Shown: one piece after another, positions 1 to 12,200 of the stretch | Layout: each line of letters starts with the position of its first letter | How positions within the stretch are numbered: position 1 is the first letter of the stretch | Source: Pelargonium cotyledonis | Lineage: Eukaryota; Streptophyta; Magnoliopsida; Geraniales; Geraniaceae | Reading direction: 5' to 3' | NCBI GenBank assembly: GCA_036897625.1 | Contig: JAYMTA010000841.1 | Location: forward strand, 1-23,721 | Length of the DNA stretch: 23,721 bases | The notes under the pieces: generated by a model | Database searches by the model: none | Told to the model about the DNA's origin: nothing | Seen by the model: the letters and a program-made list of their open reading frames with translations, nothing else | Translations under genes and position numbers: made by a program

Positions 1-17
1 ATATATATATATATATA
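1..17. repeat. AT dinucleotide microsatellite
   Basis: The window opens inside a perfect (AT)n run, so its full length is unknown. It lies about 220 bases before the PDS5 start codon and could double as a TATA-rich promoter element, but only its edge is visible. Confidence 0.85.
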
Positions 18-81
18 GTTAGTTTATGTGAAGTCAGCTTTCGGTGTAATTTAAGTCACATTTGGAGCTCATTTAGCGTTC

Positions 82-193
82 ATGTTCGAAATCTCTCAGA
101 GAAAGAGAGAGAGAGAGAGAGAGAGGTAGGAGACGAAAACCCTTTCCTCTGCTTCACCTTCCTCGCTCCATCGACTCCATGCGGGACCGCTAG
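82..193 (+). promoter_or_regulatory. PDS5 leader with two short upstream ORFs and a GA microsatellite
   Basis: This stretch precedes the PDS5 start at 236 and looks like 5' UTR: a (GA)n run at about 104-125 followed by pyrimidine-rich sequence. Two upstream ATGs are visible. The first (82-129) encodes 15 residues whose second half is the Arg/Glu translation of the GA run, so its reading frame downstream of the repeat depends on repeat length. The second (179-193) is a minimal four-codon ORF, MRDR then stop. Either could dampen translation of PDS5 if the transcription start lies upstream of 82, which cannot be determined here. Confidence 0.4.
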
Positions 194-235
194 CTCCACC
201 AATTCTTTAAACGAATCCGTTTCCCACTTCTAATA

Positions 236-3200
236 ATGTCCAAAAATCTTCAGCTCCAGCTCAGGGAGGTCGGATCCAAGCTCGGCGCTCCTCCCTCCAG
301 CAAAGATGCGCTCCTCAAGCTCCTTAAGGTTCACATTTTTGTAATTTTTGTGCAAATTACTCTTTGAACTTCTTTATGTTTTTCCATCTCCTTCAATGTG
401 CAAAAAAATTGTGATCTTGTTTTATACGTTAATTTGCGTCAATTTCGGCTAGTGCACTGGGAAAATTGTAGAGAGAGTGTGTGTAGGGGAATTAGAGTTC
501 AGTTTCATGTGTTGCGTGGTTTGGGGTTTAGAAAATGGATTGCCATGCTGAAGTAAGCTTGGTAGTTGTGTCCGGGTCGGTAGTTGTGTCCGGGTCAGTA
601 GGGTTAGGTTTTGGCTTCAATAGGGTTCGACAATGAGAAGAGCATGTAGGGTTTACATTTTAAATTTGAAATTTGAATTATGATGGTTTTCTAGATTTTA
701 GTAGTCTTTAGAAAGTTTAATCTTTTGTGGAGTTGGAACCTGAAATTCGATGATAGTTAGAAGCAATTTGTTGAATTCAGATTACTTCATGCATTGAATT
801 CCCAATAATTTGTTTTTTTTTTTCAAAAAAAGAAGAAGAAATTGAAATTAAATTACTAACTCTGGCTAAGTCAAATGGTAGTATCTAAATCCTTCAATAT
901 CAGGTTTCCAGTCAAACAATGACTACTTTTACGGACTGCCTGAAACCAAGCTGACAACTTTATTATTGCAATCTTTTATGTTGAAATCCATTGAGCATGT
1001 AGGATTTCAAAGTGAAGGTCTAATTTTCTGAAAATAAATATGTGTCTATACTCATGTTGGTTTGAGCAGTAGGGCTTTGTTTGTAGATATTTCCTTTAAA
1101 TGATAGATAAGCAAACTTCCATGTTGCTTATGACTCTAATAAGGTTCATGAGTGATTGGTGTGTTTGTTCTGGTTTATTAGGTTGCTTGGGTGGTCTAGG
1201 GTTACTGATAAATACACTTTTTCCATATTTTATGTACAATGTACTTACCTGTGCGTGGCCATTCTGGATATAGTGCTAACTTCACTTTAGGCACATGAAA
1301 CACATGGCTGTAGGAAAGGATCTTAGCGAAATACTTAGGTACTTAAGAAGTAAGAACTCCAAGATGGCTTTAAACCTTATTATTTAGGCAACTATAGTTG
1401 TAGTGTTGGGAAGGGCCTCTTTATATTTTTTTTACTATGGCGAGTACACGATCGACAAATGTTAGAAGGATGGAGCTTCCATTATCAGAGTTCAAGTTCG
1501 TATTCTTAAAGATCTGTACTTGCCTATCCTGGAAAAGGTTACACTCACCTTATTCACCTTTGGCCTCCTCTCTTTATTCACAGGGTTTTCTCAACTTTAC
1601 CACATAAATTCATATTTTTCTCGGAGGATTGTATAATTGTAAATATTCTTGTGTGCATAGGATGCCTCGTTCTCTCCAATGCACTCCCGACGTATCAAAA
1701 ATTGTTAGATGACAGGGAGGAACGACATAGGGCTGTAAATTTAGCTCAATGATCTTCTGTGCAATCAATTATATTTTCTAGCTGCCCATAGGAAAGAAAG
1801 ATAATTGTTTTTCGCATTTCATTTTTCAAGGGATTATTTTCTTTCAGGTTGCAGAAATTAGAAAAAAAAATTTAAAAAAAGTTGAATACCAGAAAGAGCT
1901 ATGGTATAAGGAACATTCTAGACTTTGCAGTTGAGGGGGGAAATGTTGACTCACGGTCACCATAGTGAAGTCTAGAATGAATTGAAATTGGAGACCATGG
2001 TATACATTGGCATAAAGCAGTTTAGAAGATCTCACATGGTGTTGAGTTAGTCAACTAATGTGTTCTGATACCCATAGGCAATTTTCATATTGTCATGGCT
2101 TATCGATAGTACTTAACATCCATTCTAATCCATTATTAAGTGCAAACTAGCCTATTTTGAAAACATTGACTTGCTTATTGCAGTAATTTGATGGCTGAAT
2201 CTGCTAATTCATTAAATTAACTATATGGAATTTCTTCTACTGGGAATAAAACATAATTATTGTAAAACATCATAGGGCTGAATCCTTGTATAGTACCCCC
2301 TTTGTCCCCAAATGAGTGTTCGCTTTCATTTTTACAAAGTCAGTTATGCATGAATTTGAATTGCCAGTGATATTTCTCAGATAAGCTAGTTATAATCACT
2401 TGAGTTTGTTACACTAAATCTACAGCGCTGTTTAATTTATTCTTAATTTTAGTAAAAAAAAGTGAAAGTGGACCCTCATTTTGGGATGGAGGGATCAATT
2501 CTGACTACTGGTTTTTTGATAAATAGTAGGAGCATATGCTTGATTTCACACTATCTTGATTCTGACTCTTTTACCCATTGAGAGAGACCTCTACTGGACA
2601 ATCTAATGGGGATATCTTCTGCCATGAAATTTTGTTTATATTATTTTAAATTCTTAGAACAATCTAATTCTATGTGTCGCTTAGTGTTACCCTCTCTATA
2701 ATATGGTTTATTGTATGTTAACCTAAATTGTGCCGGTTAAATTTTAATAAGGGCTTGAGCTTCCCATGGTAAAAAATCAACCGTATTAGTAGTTTTTCAC
2801 TTGCACCTTTATATATAACTCATTTCTTTTCATACTTTGTCCATGTGAGACTTTATTTTATCCCCACTCTCAACAATGTCATTATGACAGTTACAAATAA
2901 TTTTGTTTTGTCTATTGGGAAAATTATAAAAATGAATGATGATGCCTAAACACTTTTCAACAGCTTATCATTATCAGTAAACTAAGAAAGATAATTGTGT
3001 ATTTTGATACTCTCAAGTCACAAGTCACGACCTTACTGCGGCTTCAAATGTTGTAGTTTATGCGTAAAGTTAAATATGTATAATTAATTGTTTCCTTTCA
3101 ATCTTCAGCAAGCTGCAGCATGCCTTTCTGAGTTGGAACAGTTGCCATCAGTAGCAGTGTTGGAGTCAATGCAACCTTTTCTTGATGCAATTGTCAAGCC

Positions 3201-6200
3201 AGAATTGCTGAAACATCAGGACAAGGACGTCAAACTTCTAGTTGCTACTTGTATATGTGAGATAACTAGGATTACTGCACCAGAAGCTCCTTATAGTGAT
3301 GATGTTCTAAAGGTGATTTTCATTTTTTGTATGAAGTATTAGAACCTTAGATCCTGGTAATTCACCACCATCTGATAGGTGGTTTTGTGTGCAGGATATT
3401 TTTCACTTAATTGTTGGAACTTTTGGTGGGTTAAAGGATACCAGCGATCCATCCTTTGGAAGAAGAGTTGTCATTTTAGAGTCTGTTGCCAAATATAGGT
3501 CTTGCGTGGTAATGTTGGATCTTGAATGTGATGATCTAGTGGAAGAGATGTTTAGGACATTCTTTGCCGTTGTTAGGTGGGTTCCTCATCATAAGCTTTT
3601 ATAATTTCAGTAATAGTGAATGTGAATGAGTGGTTAATAGTTTATCAAAGTTGTGAAAGATACCTTCATTGAGTGAAGATGGGTAATATTATTGCTTTAA
3701 TTCCAGCCATATACTTTCTGCTTATTATTTTAGTATGCCATTATACTGTCTGAAATAATAATTGCAGATTGGTGGGCATAGTGCATATTGTTAATAACAG
3801 TTCTTAGTTCTGTAATCCTGCATGTAAATCATTTTATTCCTATTTTAATTATGCAGAAAATGTACTAATAACTTGAGAAGAATGATCACCATCAGTAAGA
3901 GATTATTTGTATGATCAATCATAGTGCATATTTTTAATAACAATTCTTAGTTCTGTAATCCTGCATGTAAATCATTTGATTCCTATTTTAGTTATGCAGA
4001 AAATGTACAAATAACTTGAGAAGAATGATCCATCAATAAGAGATTATTTGTATGAACAATCATATTAGGTGAAAATTTCTTGTTGTAGAGTGAGCTATTT
4101 GTACGGCTTCTTGTAGATCACGGGATAAACACTTCCTTACATTGTTGTTTATCAAGATCTGGATGGCTTTTACCTCTTAGAACGTGGGTGCAATTTATTT
4201 GTATTTCATTATATTATGTAACTTGTGAGGCTGGCTTAGTCTGGTTAATGCTTGTGTATGTAAGGAACTATATGGTTTGCTATTCAGCTTTTACACACAG
4301 ATGTTCTCATGAATTATTAAGTAATTTGGATTGGAGAAGGTTCTTGAATTACATATTCAATAACAATCTTCCTTTGTTTTGCACACATGCAGTGATGAGC
4401 ACACAGAAAGTGTTTTCACATCAATGCAGACAGTCATGGTTGTTCTCTTAGAGGAGAGTGAGGAAATCAGGGAGGATCTTTTATTAGTTATACTGTCTAT
4501 ATTAGGTCGTAATAGAAGTGTAAGTTACTTCTCTTTATGCCCGTTTGTACTGACAATAGTTTATATTAATTGGTTAAATATTATTTGGGTGCCTGCCATT
4601 ATGTTCAATAGTAATCATACAATTACTTGTATGAAAACTGATTTTGTGGTTTTTTGTTTTAGGATATTAATGCCACAGCAAGAAGGCTTGCTATGAATGT
4701 CATACAACAATGTGCTGGGGAATTGGAATCAGGCATAAAACAGTTTCTAATATCTTCAATTTCTGGGGACAACAGGTCTTCTAATAGTGATATTGACTAC
4801 CATGAAGTTATATATGATATATATTGTTGTGCGCCTCTGGTTCTATCAGGAGTCGTTCCATACCTGACAGGAGAACTCTTGGTAATTATGGATTTTGTGG
4901 CTAGCTTGTCTAGAGTACCCTTTTGCATCAATGATTGTCTTTTAAATACTGGACTGTACATGCTAAAATGTCACAACCCTAGATACAAATTTCTAAATGT
5001 TGAGGTTAACCATCTCCATTCTCCAGTGATAATAAGTATTTCATCCCTGTACGCTTGTGCTAATACATTTCATTTACTGAATCCAAATAATAGTGCATGC
5101 ATAACTTCTACTTAATACAATTATCCTTTTATTTTATAAGTTTGAAAAATGGTGAAGTTTGGTTTCACATTTGAATTAATAACGTTAAACATCTGCAGAC
5201 GGATCAGTTGGAAACTCGTACCAAAGTGGTAAAGTTAGTTGGAGACCTCTTTGCCCTGCCAGGTTCTACAATCACTGAAGCATTTCAGCCTATATTTTCA
5301 GAGTTTCTGAAGAGGTTGGCTGATAGAGTAGTTGAAGTTCGAATGTCTGTCCTTGAACATGTCAAGAGCTGTCTACTTTCAAATCCTTTCAGAGCAGAAG
5401 CTCCTCAAATCATTGGTAAACTATTGTTGAGTTGCTATATAAATTGACCTGAGCATCATGTTCATTATATTGGTTGATCTTGATCTTTGATCTACATTTA
5501 GATGCTCTTTGTGACCGGCTGTTGGACTACGATGAAAATGTTCGAAAACAAGTTGTTGCTGTAATTTGTGATGTGGCGTGTAGTGCTTTGAGTTCCATTC
5601 CAGTAGAAACAATAAAACTTGTAGCTGAGTGCCTCCGTGACAAATCTGTAAATATGCATTTTCTTTTATCTCTCTGCTTTTATGTGTTGATGCTATCCAA
5701 TGAATCTTATTTACATTTTCTAACAATGTCTTTTGCTACGCAAAATCACCAGCTACTTGTTAAAAAATATACCATGGAGATGCTGGCTGAGGTATACAAG
5801 CTTTATTGTTTGAAGTGCTCTGATGGTTCAATTAAGCCTGGTGAATTTGATTGGATTCCAGGGATGATTTTGAGATGTTCTTATGACAAAGATTTCAGGT
5901 GTGCCATCTCAGTTTGGAAACTGCAGAAGATTCTCCTCTGATATATTTTCTATTTATAGTATTATTATTTTCTTTTGTGCCATCTCAGTTTGGAAACTGC
6001 AGAAGATTCTCCTCTGATATATTTTCTATTCATATTATTATTATTTTCTTTTAGTGGCTTTTGCTTTTCATAGTGCATTAACATTGGACATTAGATGCAT
6101 TGGATATCATTTTTTTATAGATGACAAAATCCTAAGCATGGGATACTATATTTTATTCTGCCGAACACTGATCATAGAATTAATTAAACATGGGTGAGGC

Positions 6201-9200
6201 AAGCTTTGATACCAATTGTTATGAATCTACTAATTTGGGTTTTGATAGATCTCACTCTATTAAACCCGTTTGCTAGCAAAAGGTGTCTAGCCCCTCTATA
6301 AGCCAACCCTATAACCCATCATTTTCTGATGTGGGACTTTTTCTATTTTAGATCGTAACATGTTAATCAGATAATCCTTGAAGATGAGTGCTGTAACTCT
6401 TCCTGGCTCTTGATCATGGGAAGAGTTGCACTTTTGGTTGTATGGAGGCATCATGTGCTTCACCTATCTGGTTGGTGTCTTGGTTAGTTTAGTGATGTCC
6501 TGGAAATAACTAGAAACAATAATTTTCATCTCACCATCTGGTAAATCACATTGTCTTAATGCCTCGGTATGTTCTGCAGGTCGGATACAATTGAATCTGT
6601 TTTGAGTGGGTCTCTGTTTCCAACTGAGTTCCCCATCAAAGACACAGTTACTCATTGGGTAAGAGTATTCTCGGTATTTGACAGGGTTGAGGTTAAGGCT
6701 TTGGAGAAGATATTGGAACAAAAGCAAAGGTTTGTGTACTATGATGCTTAGTTTTGAAATCAAGTGAAATTGTGCCTTAAATCCTGCATTCCTTTCTCTT
6801 TTATGTTGTCAAATTTGCACTGATTTTCAGGAAATTTTCTCTTATTTTGCAGATTACAACAGGAGATGCAGAGATATCTTTCTCTTAGGCAGATGTCTCA
6901 GGTATATTTTCTAATTTTGAGCAAAAATTTGATCTGTTAATACTATTCTTAAATACAAAGAGATTGATTCTCTTCCAAATGCAGGACGGTGATGCTCCTG
7001 AGACCACTAAAAAAATAATGTTCAGCTTCAGAGTAATGGCTCGCATGTTTTCTGATCCTGCAAAGGCCGAGGAGAATTTTCAGATACTTGATCAATTGAA
7101 AGATGCTAGTATCTGGAAGATTCTAACTACTCTACTTGATCCGGACACCAGTTTCCATCAATCTCGTAGTTTTCGGGTAGGCATTAAGATACCGAAATGT
7201 TTTATTATTTTTTTTACAGTATGTGTACTTCAAGAAGTATAGTTAGAAGGGGAATCAGATCTGTGAGACTGAATCTTGATTCCTGTTTGTGTGGAGATCC
7301 TATTCACTCCAAAAATGGAACTTTGGTTTTGTTATAAAAGGCAGCCAATCAATCTGATGGAATAAGATGGAACATGACCATTTTACTAGTAAGAACTTGA
7401 GCTGTCAACTGAAAAGTATAAGACTAAGAAACTGTTTTCTGTGCACTGCTGTAATGTCTGCCATGACTTTAAGTAGATCTCCATAACTGTCATTATATCT
7501 GTTTGTGTCACCACACTAATACTGCTGTCAACTACTATCATCACTCATTAGTCATCAGTATCCACTTCACGTGGCTCATAAAATTCCTATACATGTTAGG
7601 AACTTTATCATGAGCAGTTACGATTGTTCCTGGACGTCACCTTATTTCTCTGGCTACTAGCACACCTTATTTCTGCTGCTGTCACTTCTCTGGCAAATTT
7701 TCAATCCACATTAAATCTGCAATGCAACCTCATCATTTTATGGTTAACCACAATACTGTTGTTGCTGGCTAGATTTTGTGACATTCCAGATTCAACAGCC
7801 AATCTTTTTCAGTTGACATTGATTACTAACTTTTTGTTATCATGGTTTTACTAGTTTCATTGACTGTCTTTTGACAGCAAATCAAAGTGAATGATTGTAA
7901 AAATCACCTACCAAAACTTTCAAGTGGTCGGGGAACGGCATCATGAAGTTTTGTGTATAAATTAATAATTCAGTTCCTTATTTGCAGGATGATCTGCTTA
8001 AGATACTTGGTGAGGAACACAGACTCTACAATTTTTTAAGCACACTATCTGTAAAGTATTCCTATTTGCTTTTCGACAAGGAGCATGTGAAAGAATTTCT
8101 TCTGGCAGTTGATGTACATAAGTCTGCTGGCAATGCACATTATATTCATTCCTGTGTGAATGTACTGGTGGTAATAGCCTGTATCCCTCTTCTTTGTCTT
8201 TTTTTTGTTGTTGACATAATTAGATAGAGAAAAAAAGACTGTTCTGTTTTGGCACTGTTAATTCTCTGAATGTTGCACTTCGTCATGCACTTTTACTTAT
8301 TTCTAACACTTGGTATAAGAATATAGCACTTGATTAGTCCATTTCCCCAGAAACATTTTAAACTACATTTTTGACCCTTTGGAGATGAATTTTCAGATTC
8401 TTGCAAATTTCAGTCCATTGCTACTCAGTGGGTTTGAAGAAGAACTTGTTAATTTTCTTAAAGATGACAATGAAATAATAAAAGAAGGAGTTTTGCAAGT
8501 TCTAGCTAAAGCTGGTGGTACCATCCGAGAACAACTGGCAGTATCATCAAGGTGCAATCGTGAAACTGTTTACGTTTCACAGCAAGTTTCTTTTGAATAT
8601 CCTAATAAATACTGTATTATTTTACTTGCAGCTCGATAGATCTTATATTGGAGAGGCTATGTTTAGAAGGTACCCGTAAACAGGCCAAGTATGCTGTACA
8701 TGCCTTGGCTGCAATAACAAAGGATGACGGTCTCAAGTCTCTCTCTGTTTTGTACAAAGTCTGTATTTATTTCATGAGTCACCATACATCTACTTATATC
8801 ATGGCAGTTTCTATGCTACTGATGATTAATTGTTGGAGCTAATATTTTTTGTTCATTTTGCAGAGGCTTTGGGATATTGTGGAGGAGAGTGCTCATTTGC
8901 CTGCTGTATTACAGTCTCTAGGATGCATAGCTCAGACTGCAATGCCAGTTTTTGAAACCAGAGAAAGCGAAATTGAAGAATTCATAAAAAGCAAGATCCT
9001 AACATGTAGCTCTGTACGTCTTTGAAGATGCACCAACCTTGTGCAAAATTATCTTATTTGTGTCATGATTATTATGTTTATTTTGAAACAATTTTGCCCA
9101 TGTCCAGAAAGCAGATGATAACAAAAAAGCATCATGGGATGACAGAAGTGAAATTTGTATGTTGAAGGTTTGTTGCTTTTTACAAGCTTATATATTTCCT

Positions 9201-12200
9201 ACCATTATTTGTTTCGTGAATTATAATGTCGTGGAATATAGTATTTTATTATAGTTATGCAAAATTTTGATGATCATTCATTTTTGTCATAACTCATAAC
9301 TTTGTTTTTGTAAAGATATTTGGCATTAAGACATTGGTCAAGAGCTACTTGCCTGTTAAGGATGCTCATCTTCGTCCAGGGATTGATAGTCTTTTGGAGA
9401 CCCTCAGAAACATACTTTTGCTTGGAGAAATTTCCAAAGATGTAGAATCAAGGTAATTGAGTTCCACATTTATTATGAGAGGACATTTTTAACTGATTAA
9501 ACATCATTTCTCCTATTATGTGGCGTGGAGTTTCATGTAGAAACTTTGTTGATCTTACAGCTCAGTTGATAAGGCCCATTTGAGGCTTGCTTCTGCGAAA
9601 GCAGTTCTTCGTCTGGCGAGGCAGTGGGATCATAAGAGACCTATCGATGTGTTCCACTTAACTTTGAAAACATCAGAGGTGTAGTCTTCTTCTAGTTGAT
9701 TTCTCTCATCTACATTTTCATTTTTCTAGTTTAATTTTTACAAATATATGAAATTAATTGTTTTCTTTTGCTTTTCGATCTTGTAGATTAGTTTTCCTCA
9801 AGCTAGAAAACTCTTCCTGGGCAAAGTTTATCAATATATAAAGGACCGTTTATTAGATGCAAGATATGCTGCTGCCTTTGTACTTGATATAGTTGGGTTA
9901 ACTCCTACAGAATTCGATGAGGTATCTTTACTAATTCTGATTGTTGTGAATTAATTCTCAACACCTTAGTCAACTGCAAATTATGCTGATGAACTGACAT
10001 GTAGAATTTCTGAAACAAAGTTGTGTCATATTTATATCTATTTGCAAATTATGTCGTGTTTGGAATGGCAGGAAAAACATAATCTGGCCGAGATTATTCA
10101 AACCTGTCATCAAACGAGGGCAAGGCGATTCTCTATTCAGACTGATGCAAACACCCCAATGGGTTATCCTGAATTTATTCTTCCCTATGCTATCCATCTT
10201 CTTGCTCATCATGCATGTCCTGATGTTGACGAATGCAAGGACGTGAAAAAGTTTGAACAAATATACAGGTATTCTATAGTTAGATTTTGTTTCTTTGCAA
10301 TGCATGCATTCCCTTTGGTTTTATAATGAAGTTGGAGTGAAAAGGAACTAAGGAAGTGACACCTGTGGGACATTGATATGACATTACTATTCATTCAAAT
10401 AATTTGCGAAAGGATTGTTGACTGTTATTTGGATCTGTTACGCTTAACTTTTTATTTCCTCTGTTCCTTTGATCATCTCTTCTAGTAATTCATAAATGCC
10501 ATAATTAGAGCTCTATCAAGTCTCTTAAGTTTTTGAATACCTATGAATTTTTTGATGGAGAAGGTGAACTTTTTGTGCACGTATCCTGGCTGTCTATCTA
10601 AACCATGCTCCAAACTAATACACTATACTTTGTAAATTCAGCATATATTCTAATATTGTAATTCTATCCTATTACAAATCCACCATTTCTGTTAATATTG
10701 TTGCATGATTCAGTATATAGTTATTTTTTCTTAATCTTTTCTGAATTATATTGTGAGGTAATTTTATCTATCGTTTCTTTCATTGTGGTGATTGTCAGCA
10801 TCATCGATGATACCATTCTTCTTTGTTCAACAACTTGGAATAGGAAAGTAGGTCAGTAAACGATGATGTGCATGAGTGGGCGCTAGTTTTTCTATACAAA
10901 ATACTTTTACCTTTATTTCTTATACACCCACTGATCTAACTGATTGTTCTTGCTCAAGGAATATGATTGTTAGAGTCGTCTAGAATTTGAGAACTCTGAT
11001 TGTGTTTATGCAAATCTAACTGTAACTTTTGGAATAGAATGAAGTTTTTTGTAGTTTGAAATAATCATAGTATCATATGCTGGAAAGGCTGATACCTTAT
11101 GCTTTGCTCCTTACTTCCCTTCTGAAACTTGTTGACTTGATTTGGGCAGGGTACTTACGGAATGCATATCTGCTCTGTAAATACTAAAGAGAAATAAATT
11201 GTTGTTAGCTTTCTGTTAAGAGAGTCAGTTATTTATAAATTTTTAATTGATTACGTACTCTATTGTTCTTGTATATGTCGATTATCAAAGTGATAAAGAT
11301 GTTTGTTCAATAAATACTAAATTCCATTTTCTTCTATCTTGATTCTGGAGATTGATCAACTAATTGTCTGTTCCATTGCCCAGAGTTGTAACTAATTGTT
11401 GCATTGTAATAATTGCAACTCCTTATTTATTCAAAATGTCAGGCAATTGTATCTGTTTATTTTTATGCTGCTGCGTGGGGATGAAGATGGCATGTCTGAA
11501 GCTGGTTCTGTTAAGGACAAAGAAAGTATTTGTGCAATAGTATCGATCTTTAAGAGTATCAAGTGTTCAGAAGATGTAGTAAATGCAGAAAAATCAAAGG
11601 TATGAAGATGAATATATAAATTCCTTTATTTCCTTATAATTGCTTGTCTAATGTTAAGTATTTCATTATGCATAAATTAAGGGAAATTTTCCTAGCTTAC
11701 ATGTTTAGTTTCTGGAAATTTCAGAATTCGTATGCTATTTGTGACCTTGGCCTGTCAATCATCAAGCGCTTAGCTGGAAAGGAATATGATCTGCACGAGA
11801 TGACCACATTGATCTCTCTACCTTCAGTCCTGTATAAATCAAATGAAAAGAAAGAAGGAAATGACTCTAATGTAAGTTTTCTATTGCTAAACTTTATCTG
11901 CGCATTGTTTTGACCAATTGGAACACAGACCAAGCAGCTTGAAGAAGGTGCCAGTTTCCTGCCACACTAAAATATTGTTGGCTCTTCCACATAATATATA
12001 ACAATTAAAACATAGTGTTTTGATTAACTTTATTGTATCATTCGATAGGTAAGTGAAGGGAAAACAGGCAGTGAAGGGAAAATGTCCAATGAAGTGCAAA
12101 GAGGCAGTGAAGATAAATTGTCCAGTGAGGTGCAAACTGCAGGTGAAGAGAAAACAGCCAGTGAAGTGCAAACTGAAGTTGAAGGGCAAACAGTCCCTAA

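Larger units (their letters stand above)
329..3108 (+). other. PDS5 intron 1 (2.8 kb)
   Basis: A long first intron separates the 31-codon first exon from the HEAT body. It contains an 18-bp tandem duplication and a Stowaway-like MITE, listed separately. The rest is AT-rich with short poly-A and poly-T runs, and I see no protein-coding signal in it. Large first introns often carry transcription-enhancing sequence in plants, but nothing specific can be pointed to here. Confidence 0.85.
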
